DNA of 64,000 nucleotides, taken from NCBI RefSeq assembly GCF_001429165.1, contig NZ_LMIR01000001.1, forward strand, positions 642,875 to 706,874, written 5' to 3'. How positions within the stretch are numbered: the stretch's first letter is position 1; every line of letters begins with the position of its first letter. Made by a program: the position numbers and the translations under genes. Below the pieces are notes generated by a model, which was given only the letters and a program-made list of their open reading frames with translations, was not told the DNA's origin and did not search any database. Below, one piece after another: positions 58,801 through 64,000 of this stretch. Origin of the DNA: Agromyces sp. Root81. GTDB lineage: Bacteria > Actinomycetota > Actinomycetes > Actinomycetales > Microbacteriaceae.

Positions 58801-60408
58801 TTCCCGGATCGAGTCGAGCGGCGGGTTCGTGACCTGCGCGAACTGCTGCGTGAAGTAGTCGAAGAGCAGCCGTGGGCGCTTCGACAGCACGGCGATCGGC
58901 GTGTCGGAGCCCATGGCGCCGAGCGGCTCCTGCCCGGTGCGCGCCATCGGCGCGAGCAGGATCTTGACCTCTTCCTCGGTGTAGCCGAAGGTGCGCTGGC
59001 GACGGTTGACGGAGGCCGGCGGGTGCACGATGTGCTCGCGCTCCGGCAGCTCGGCGAGCTGGATGCGACCCTGTTCGAGCCAGTCGCCCCACGGCTCGGC
59101 GGCGGCGAGCTCGGCCTTGATCTCGTCGTCCTCGATGAGGCGCCCGGCCTCGGTGTCGACGAGGAACATGCGACCCGGCTGCAGTCGGCCCTTGCGCACG
59201 ATGCGGCTCTGCTCGATGTCGAGCACGCCGATCTCGCTCGCGAGCACGACGAGGCCGTCGTCGGTCACGACGTAGCGGCCCGGGCGCAGTCCGTTGCGGT
59301 CGAGGGTCGCACCGACGAGCGTTCCGTCGGTGAAGACGATGGCGGCGGGGCCGTCCCACGGCTCCATGAGCATCGAGTGGTACTCGTAGAACGCGCGCCG
59401 CTCGGGTGCGATCTCGGTCTGGTTCTCCCAGGCCTCGGGCACCATCATCATGACGGCGTGCGGCAGGCTCCGGCCGGCGAGGGTCAGCAGTTCGACGACC
59501 TCGTCGAACGACGCGGAGTCACTGGCGCCCGGGGTGACGATCGGCCGCAGCGGTGCGAGGTCGCCGAGCACCTCGGACTCGAGCTGCGACTGGCGCGCCC
59601 GCATCCAGTTGCGGTTGCCCTGGATCGTGTTGATCTCGCCGTTGTGCGCGATCATGCGGAACGGCTGGGCGAGCGGCCACGACGGGAAGGTGTTCGTCGA
59701 GTACCGCGAGTGCACGAGCGCGAGCTTCGAGGCGAATCGCTCGTCGGAGAGGTCGGGGTAGAACGGCTCGAGCTGCAGGGTCGTGACCATGCCCTTGTAC
59801 ACGAGCGTGCGGCTCGAGAGCGAGGCGAAGTAGAGCTCCAGCTCGCGCTCGGCGCGCTTGCGCAGCCGGAAGGTCAGCCGGTCGAGGTCGATGCCCGACA
59901 CCGTCGCGCCCGTCGAGGACGTGGCGACCGCCTGCACGAAGAGCTGCTGCACGACCGGCATCGCCGCCCGAGCGAGCGTGCCGAGTTCGTCGGGACGCAC
60001 CGGAACTTCGCGCCATCCGATGACGGCAAGGCCTTCGGATGCCGCGAGCCCGACCAGTGCCTGCTTGACCCGGCTGCGCGCGGTGGGGTCGACGGGGAGG
60101 AACGCGTTGCCGACCGCGTAGGCCCCCGCGGCGGGAAGCCCGAACGCGGTCACCGCGCGGAGGAACGCATCGGGCACCTGCGTGACGATGCCCGCGCCGT
60201 CGCCGGTGCCGGCGTCGGAGCCGACCGCGCCGCGGTGCTCGAGGTTGCGCAGCGCATCGAGCGCCGCGGTGATGATGTCGTGTCCGGCGGTGCCACGGAG
60301 GGTGGCGACCATCGCGAGGCCGCAGGCGTCCTTCTCGGCTGCAGGGTCGTACATGCCCTGGGCAGCCGGAACGGTACCGAACCTCGAGAAGGGTGGGGTG
60401 AGCGACAC
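55831..60408 (-). CDS. gltB: Glutamate synthase large subunit
   Basis: 1525-aa enzyme converting glutamine and 2-oxoglutarate to two glutamates. The class II amidotransferase nucleophile is C29 in [16 protein letters not shown], exposed after propeptide removal. The FMN synthase domain follows, with [19 protein letters not shown], and the 3Fe-4S cluster cysteines are in [19 protein letters not shown]. The C-terminal GXGXG beta-helix includes [18 protein letters not shown] 60408 is chosen because AGGA lies eight bases before it and the sequence [11 protein letters not shown] fits the family start; ATG 60423 is an alternative without a ribosome binding site. It overlaps gltD. Confidence 0.96.
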   Translation of the reverse strand: MSLTPPFSRFGTVPAAQGMYDPAAEKDACGLAMVATLRGTAGHDIITAALDALRNLEHRGAVGSDAGTGDGAGIVTQVPDAFLRAVTAFGLPAAGAYAVGNAFLPVDPTARSRVKQALVGLAASEGLAVIGWREVPVRPDELGTLARAAMPVVQQLFVQAVATSSTGATVSGIDLDRLTFRLRKRAERELELYFASLSSRTLVYKGMVTTLQLEPFYPDLSDERFASKLALVHSRYSTNTFPSWPLAQPFRMIAHNGEINTIQGNRNWMRARQSQLESEVLGDLAPLRPIVTPGASDSASFDEVVELLTLAGRSLPHAVMMMVPEAWENQTEIAPERRAFYEYHSMLMEPWDGPAAIVFTDGTLVGATLDRNGLRPGRYVVTDDGLVVLASEIGVLDIEQSRIVRKGRLQPGRMFLVDTEAGRLIEDDEIKAELAAAEPWGDWLEQGRIQLAELPEREHIVHPPASVNRRQRTFGYTEEEVKILLAPMARTGQEPLGAMGSDTPIAVLSKRPRLLFDYFTQQFAQVTNPPLDSIREAVVTSLGTSLGPERNLLDAGPEHARQVSLTFPVIDNDELAKIVHIDPSPGARTTVTVRGLYRFDEGPEAMRTRLTAICAEVDQAIDDGAAFIVLSDRDSNKDLAPIPSLLMLSAVHHHLIRSENRMKVGLVVEAGDVREVHHIALLVGYGASAVNPYLAMESCEDLVRSGVITGVSPEDAVHNVIKALGKGVLKIMSKMGISTISSYAGAQAFEAIGLDQGFIDEFFTGTTSKLGGVGIDAIAAENLDRHTQAYPQDVAVRAHERLATGGEYQWRRDGSPHLFNPETVFRLQHSTRNRRYDVFREYTSLVDSQAEDLMTLRGMFALRTGTRPAVPIDEVESVESIVKRFSTGAMSYGSISKEAHESLAIAMNRLGAKSNTGEGGEDLDRLLDPERRSAIKQVASGRFGVTSMYLTHADDIQIKLAQGAKPGEGGQLPPTKVYPWVARTRHATAGVGLISPPPHHDIYSIEDLKQLIFDLKRANPKARVHVKLVSQSGIGAVAAGTAKALADVILVSGHDGGTGASPLNSLKHAGTPWELGLAETQQTLMLNGMRDRVVVQVDGQLKTGRDVVIGALLGAEEFGFATAPLVVQGCVMMRVCHLDTCPVGVATQNPELRKRFTGKPEFVVNFFEFIAQEVREYLAELGYRSIDEIIGRRELLDVDRALDHWKASGLDLTPVLVGPDFSESEPRRNARGQDHELDEHFDNELIRRSRLVLEQGGSIEIALPIRNTERAVGTMLGHEVTVRRGEHGLPSGSIDITLTGSAGQSLGAFLPAGITLRLEGDSNDYVGKGLSGGQIVVRPSRDSGFVAERNVIAGNVIGYGATQGSMFIRGIVGERFLVRNSGATAVVEGVGDHALEYMTGGLALILGETGRNLGAGMSGGTAYVLDLREGRVNRESLTTGELELLPLGSADREIVRDLLEQHVANTDSAVAAALLAAGDDGYDRFTKVLPRDYAAVLRTRQSAVDEGLDPDGDVVWTRILEVTNG

Positions 60409-60499
60409 GTGAACCGTCCTCATCAACTAAGTGTGCAGCGGGGGACGTCGTCGGCCCATCAAGGGAGATGTCTCGACGCGTGGTGCGGCGTCGCTTCGG

Positions 60500-60509
60500 A
60501 GAACGTTCT
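60500..60509. promoter_or_regulatory. Palindrome AGAACGTTCT in the lgt-gltB gap
   Basis: A perfect 10-base palindrome in the 110-base region upstream of gltB on the minus strand. It could be an operator for gltB; no factor can be named. Confidence 0.25.
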
Positions 60510-60518
60510 GCGGGGCGT

Positions 60519-61529
60519 TTACGCTGTGGTGGATCGGCTTGAGCTTGTGGCTGCCGTCACGCCCGTCTTGCTCTCACCCTCGACATCATCGTCGAGAGAG
60601 TCGGAGTCGGACTCGATGTCTTCGGAGTCTACCTCAGCATTTGGCGCGGTCCATTCACGCCCCGTCACGTACGGGCTCGGCTCGTCGCCGGTGTGCCGGC
60701 GACGCTGCACGAGGATCAGCACGATGCCGAGCACGACGGCAGCGAGCGACGCCCAGACGTTGACCCGGATGCCGAAGAACATCTCGCTCGGGTCGAGGCG
60801 GATCGACTCGAAGAACGCGCGACCCGCGCCGTACCAGATGAGGTACACGCCGAAGGCCTTGCCCCAGCGCATGTTGAACCGGCGCTCGAGCATGACGATG
60901 GCGATCGCGCCCAGCAGGTTCCAGACGAGCTCGTAGAGGAACGTCGGGTGGAAGAGCGTGCCCTCGGCGAGGCCGGCCGGGAAGGCCAGGTTGTCGGCGG
61001 AGATCTCGAGGCCCCAGGGCAGGTCGGTGGGCGAGCCGAAGAGCTCGTGGTTGAACCAGTTGCCGAGTCGGCCGATGGCCTGCGCGACGAGCAGGCCGGG
61101 CGCGAGCGCGTCGGCGAACGACCAGAAGCGGATGCCGGTGAACCGGCAGCCGATGATCGCACCGATGGCACCGCCGATGAGGGCGCCGTAGATCGCGTTG
61201 CCACCCTCCCAGATGTTCCAGATGGCCCCGGGCGCGAAGGGATTCCAGATGTTCGCCCCGGCATAGAAGTAGTCGTCGGGGTGCGTGAGCACGTGGTAGA
61301 ACCGGGCGCCGATGATGCCGAGCGGCACCGCCCACAGGGCGATGTCGAGCACGATGCCGGGTTCGGCGCCGCGCTTGGTGAGGCGGCGCGAGGTGATGAT
61401 GACCGCGAGGATGATTCCGACGAGGATGCAGAGCGCGTAGGTGTTGATGACGAGGACGCCCCACGGGACGGGGATCTCGAATGCGCGCCACGCGGGGTCT
61501 GGGCTCGGGATGCTGAACGGTGCGATCAC
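60519..61529 (-). CDS. lgt: Prolipoprotein diacylglyceryl transferase
   Basis: 336-aa membrane enzyme that attaches diacylglycerol to lipobox cysteines. About seven helices are visible; the Lgt signature GRLGNWFNHELFGSPTDLPWG, ARFYHVLTHPDDYF and IWYGAGRAFFESIRLDPSE hold the catalytic arginine and histidine positions. The C-terminal 50 residues are an acidic, serine-rich cytoplasmic tail (VDSEDIESDSDSLDDDVEGE), longer than in E. coli Lgt and similar to actinobacterial extended forms. GTG 61529 has AGGAAAGG eleven bases upstream. It sits 57 bases after trpA, as in other actinobacteria. Confidence 0.95.
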   Translation of the reverse strand: MIAPFSIPSPDPAWRAFEIPVPWGVLVINTYALCILVGIILAVIITSRRLTKRGAEPGIVLDIALWAVPLGIIGARFYHVLTHPDDYFYAGANIWNPFAPGAIWNIWEGGNAIYGALIGGAIGAIIGCRFTGIRFWSFADALAPGLLVAQAIGRLGNWFNHELFGSPTDLPWGLEISADNLAFPAGLAEGTLFHPTFLYELVWNLLGAIAIVMLERRFNMRWGKAFGVYLIWYGAGRAFFESIRLDPSEMFFGIRVNVWASLAAVVLGIVLILVQRRRHTGDEPSPYVTGREWTAPNAEVDSEDIESDSDSLDDDVEGESKTGVTAATSSSRSTTA

Positions 61530-61586
61530 GCCGGCTGTTGCCTTTCCTCAGTTGCGTCGGCCGCTGACGGCCTCAATGAGCGTACT

Positions 61587-62372
61587 TCACTCCGCGCGCG
61601 TGCCGCGCGCGAGTTCTGCGGCGAGCTCGCCGACGGCGGCCACTCCGCCGGTGGCCAGTGCGTTCACGAGGGCCGAACCGACGATCGCGCCCTCGGCGTA
61701 CTCGAGCACCTCGGCCACCTGGGCGGCCGTCGAGATGCCGACGCCGACGCAGCTCGCGGGAGCGTCTGCCGCGGTCAGTCGCTCGACGAGGGTGCGAGCA
61801 GCACGGTCGACGTCGCTGCGGGCGCCCGTGATGCCCATGGTCGACACTGCGTAGACGAAGCCGCGGCTCGAGTCGACGGCCTGACGGATGCGGGCGTCGC
61901 TCGAGGTCGGCGCAGCGAGGAACACACGGTCGAGACCGGTGCGCTCGGATGCCGCGATCCACTCCGCCGCCTCATCGGGGATGAGGTCGGGCGTGATGAG
62001 CCCGGCTCCCCCGGCCGCCGCGAGGTCGTCGGCGAAACGGTCGACCCCGTACTGCACGACGGGGTTCCAGTAGGTCATGATCAGCACCGGGGCATCCACC
62101 CGCTCGGTGATGCGGCGCACGGCCTCGAAGCCGTCGGCGAGACGGAAGCCGTTCGCGAGGGCCTGCTGCGTGGCGGCCTGGATGACCGGGCCGTCCATGA
62201 CGGGGTCGGAGTACGGCAGGCCGAGCTCGATGATGTCGACGCCGTTCTCGACGATCGACACCGCCGCTTCGACGCTCTCGTCGAACGTCGGGAAGCCGAC
62301 GGGCAAGTACCCGATGAGGGCGCCGCCCGCAACGTCGTTCCGACGGCGGATGACGGGACCGACCGTGTTCAT
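61587..62372 (-). CDS. trpA: Tryptophan synthase alpha subunit
   Basis: 261-aa TIM-barrel subunit that releases indole from indole-3-glycerol phosphate. The catalytic glutamate and aspartate are in [32 protein letters not shown] and [19 protein letters not shown] follow, and the phosphate-binding [14 protein letters not shown] and [11 protein letters not shown] complete the barrel. The ATG overlaps the trpB stop by four bases (ATGA), giving strict coupling with its partner subunit. Confidence 0.97.
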   Translation of the reverse strand: MNTVGPVIRRRNDVAGGALIGYLPVGFPTFDESVEAAVSIVENGVDIIELGLPYSDPVMDGPVIQAATQQALANGFRLADGFEAVRRITERVDAPVLIMTYWNPVVQYGVDRFADDLAAAGGAGLITPDLIPDEAAEWIAASERTGLDRVFLAAPTSSDARIRQAVDSSRGFVYAVSTMGITGARSDVDRAARTLVERLTAADAPASCVGVGISTAAQVAEVLEYAEGAIVGSALVNALATGGVAAVGELAAELARGTRAE

Positions 62373-63577
62373 TCGGCGTTCTCCTGGTCGTAGAGCTCGA
62401 AGTAGCGTGCGGCCGTGTCCATGTCTTTATCGCCGCGACCCGACAGGTTCACGAGGATCGTGGCCTCAGGACCGAGTTCGCGGCCGAGCTCGAGGGCGCC
62501 CGCGAGGGCATGGGCCGACTCGATCGCCGGAATGATGCCCTCGGTGCGCGTCAGGAGGCGCAGCGCCTGCATGGCGGCGTCGTCGGTCACAGGGCGGTAC
62601 TCCGCCCGGCCGATCGCCGACAGCCACGAGTGCTCGGGTCCGACACCCGGGTAGTCGAGACCGGCCGAGATCGAGTGCGACTCGATGGTCTGGCCGTCCT
62701 CGTCTTGCAGCATGTAGCTGCGCGCGCCGTGGAGCACGCCGGGGCGTCCCTTCGTGATGGTCGCCGCGTGTCGCTCGGTTTCGACGCCGTCGCCGCCGGC
62801 CTCGAAGCCGTACAGCGCCACGTCGGCGTCGTCGAGGAAGGCGTGGAAGATGCCGATCGAATTCGATCCGCCGCCGACGCACGCCGCGACCGCCGTCGGC
62901 AGGCCGCCCGTGAGGTCGATGACCTGCTGGCGCGCCTCTTCGCCGATGATCTTCTGGAAGTCGCGCACCATTTCAGGGAACGGGTGCGGACCCGCGACCG
63001 TGCCGAAGATGTAGTTGGTCGTCTCGACATTGGTCACCCAGTCGCGCATCGCGTCGTTGATCGCGTCCTTGAGCGTGCGCGATCCTGAGGCGACTGCGAT
63101 GACCTCCGCGCCGAGCAGGCGCATGCGGGCGACGTTGAGTGCCTGGCGCTCGGTGTCGACCTCGCCCATGTAGATGACACAGTCGAGTCCGAAGAGCGCC
63201 GCCGCGGTCGCCGTCGCGACGCCGTGCTGGCCTGCGCCGGTCTCGGCGATCACGCGGGTCTTGCCGATGCGCTTGGTGAGCAGCGCCTGGCCGAGCACGT
63301 TGTTGATCTTGTGCGAACCCGTGTGGTTCAGGTCTTCGCGTTTCAGGATGACCCGGGCACCGCCGGCGTGCGCGGCGAATCGCGGCACCTCGGTGATGAT
63401 CGACGGGCGGCCGGTGTAGCTACGGCCGAGCTCGGCGAGCTCGGCGCCGAACGCCGGATCGAGCTTGGCAAGGTCGTAGGCCTCGCCGAGCTCGTCGAGG
63501 GCGGCGACGAGGGACTCAGGCACGAAGCGCCCGCCGAAGTCGCCGAAGTAGGGACCGGTCTGCGCTCTGAGCGCCAT
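62369..63577 (-). CDS. trpB: Tryptophan synthase beta subunit
   Basis: 402-aa PLP enzyme that condenses indole with serine. The cofactor lysine is K90 in [19 protein letters not shown]; the catalytic glutamate is in [13 protein letters not shown]; the phosphate loop is [15 protein letters not shown]; and the C-terminal [12 protein letters not shown] is present. ATG 63577 begins one base after the trpC stop, and the stop overlaps trpA. N-terminal [16 protein letters not shown] is the normal TrpB1 start. Part of trpCBA. Confidence 0.97.
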   Translation of the reverse strand: MALRAQTGPYFGDFGGRFVPESLVAALDELGEAYDLAKLDPAFGAELAELGRSYTGRPSIITEVPRFAAHAGGARVILKREDLNHTGSHKINNVLGQALLTKRIGKTRVIAETGAGQHGVATATAAALFGLDCVIYMGEVDTERQALNVARMRLLGAEVIAVASGSRTLKDAINDAMRDWVTNVETTNYIFGTVAGPHPFPEMVRDFQKIIGEEARQQVIDLTGGLPTAVAACVGGGSNSIGIFHAFLDDADVALYGFEAGGDGVETERHAATITKGRPGVLHGARSYMLQDEDGQTIESHSISAGLDYPGVGPEHSWLSAIGRAEYRPVTDDAAMQALRLLTRTEGIIPAIESAHALAGALELGRELGPEATILVNLSGRGDKDMDTAARYFELYDQENAE

Positions 63578-63578
63578 G

Positions 63579-64000
63579 TCACACCGCCAGGAAAGCTGAG
63601 AGGTTGGCAATCGGGTCGCCGCCCGTGACGAGCGCCTCGCCGACGAGGACGACGTCGGCGCCCGATGAGCGGTAGTGGGCGACATCCGCTGCCGAGAGCA
63701 CCGCGGACTCCGCGACGCGGATCGCGCCCTCGGGGAATCGCGGAGCCAGCCGGCCGAAGAGGTCGCGGTCGAGCTCGAACGTCGAGAGGTCGCGGGCGTT
63801 CACGCCGATGAGGCGGGCGCCGAGCGCCGCCGCCCGCTCGAGCTCATCGGCCGAGTGCGTCTCGATGAGCGGCGTCATGCCGAGCTCGATGATGAGGTCG
63901 TGGAGTTCGCGCAACGTCGTGTCGTCGAGCGCGGCCACGATCAGCAGCACGAGGTCGGCGCCCGCCGCACGGGCCTCGAACACCTGGTACGGCGTCGCGA
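63579..64000 (-). CDS. trpC: Indole-3-glycerol phosphate synthase, C-terminal part
   Basis: The C-terminal 140 residues are in the window; the gene continues beyond 64000. The visible (beta/alpha)8 half has [72 protein letters not shown] and [17 protein letters not shown], the end of TrpC with its catalytic glutamate in VAESAV and phosphate loop in GEALV. It lies one base before trpB. Confidence 0.95.
   Translation of the reverse strand, partial: ATPYQVFEARAAGADLVLLIVAALDDTTLRELHDLIIELGMTPLIETHSADELERAAALGARLIGVNARDLSTFELDRDLFGRLAPRFPEGAIRVAESAVLSAADVAHYRSSGADVVLVGEALVTGGDPIANLSAFLAV

Noticed and set aside
55753..60936. A 1727-codon open frame on the plus strand opposite gltB and gltD
   Set aside because: It mirrors the codons of gltB in antisense; its protein is repetitive in Arg, Asp, Val and Glu with no domain. 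High GC leaves few stops in the opposite strand.
61559..61572. GGCCG-CTGA-CGGCC hairpin between trpA and lgt as a terminator
   Set aside because: Only five base pairs and no other termination signal; trpA and lgt are 57 bases apart and could be one transcript.

Overview
The window is an unbroken piece of a high-GC (about 70 percent by eye) actinobacterial chromosome. The GTG starts, the GAC/CTC-dominated codon use, RbpA, WhiA, OpcA, an ANTAR response regulator and the gene order all point to Microbacteriaceae (order Micrococcales). A genus cannot be fixed from the sequence alone. There is no insertion sequence, prophage, integrase or CRISPR array; almost everything is core metabolism, repair and translation. 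From memory, much of the order (trpCBA-lgt ... pyk-pdtaR-polA-rpsA-coaE-uvrB-uvrA-uvrC-rapZ-whiA-gap-pgk-tpi-secG ... pgl-opcA-zwf-tal-tkt-ctaB-ctaA-suf) matches a conserved actinobacterial supercluster also present in Mycobacterium tuberculosis.

Layout. 1-3.7 kb (+): tail of a dipeptide/nickel-type ABC importer (binding-protein C-terminus, two permeases, one double ATPase), every gene overlapping the next. 3.8-10.1 kb: valS with a GNAT acetyltransferase and a 74-aa protein, a methyltransferase (-) and an M3 metallopeptidase (+). 10.1-14.3 kb (-): iron-sulfur operon sufB-sufD-Rieske protein-sufC-sufT. 14.5-17.6 kb: heme A branch (ctaA +, ctaB -) enclosing a two-domain DUF559-type nuclease-like gene and a 4 x 18-bp tandem repeat. 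17.9-26.0 kb (+): pentose phosphate operon tkt-tal-pgi-zwf-opcA-pgl. 26.0-30.5 kb (-): rbpA, secG, the glycolytic operon gap-pgk-tpiA and sodA. 30.7-40.9 kb (-): uvrB, a coupled membrane protein, uvrA, uvrC, rapZ, whiA and coaE. 41-49.8 kb: a DUF4126 protein, rpsA, a TIGR01777 epimerase, a DUF885 protein, polA, a thioesterase and a PdtaR-like regulator. 49.9-52.8 kb: tRNA-Leu(CAA) followed by a small accessory-looking set (TPR-LuxR regulator and two SRPBCC proteins). 52.9-64 kb (-): pyk, gltD, gltB, lgt, trpA, trpB and the end of trpC.

How the genes work together. The carbon genes cover the oxidative and non-oxidative pentose phosphate pathway plus lower glycolysis, and pyk lies further along. 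NADPH from Zwf can feed glutamate synthase (GltBD); Suf supplies its clusters; Trp synthesis draws on pentose phosphates. The uvrABC-polA genes form a near-complete nucleotide excision repair set, and uvrA carries a perfect-arm LexA-type box.

The less ordinary signals are regulatory. At least nine genes have a TANNNT hexamer 6-7 bases before the start codon, as expected for leaderless mRNAs. rpsA has a good promoter and a roughly 100-base structured leader. The word GGATGCC/GGCATCC is frequent and forms inverted pairs inside terminators. Start codons were chosen from ribosome binding sites, overlaps and these -10 elements; where two starts compete, both are given. No clear new defence or mobile system was found.
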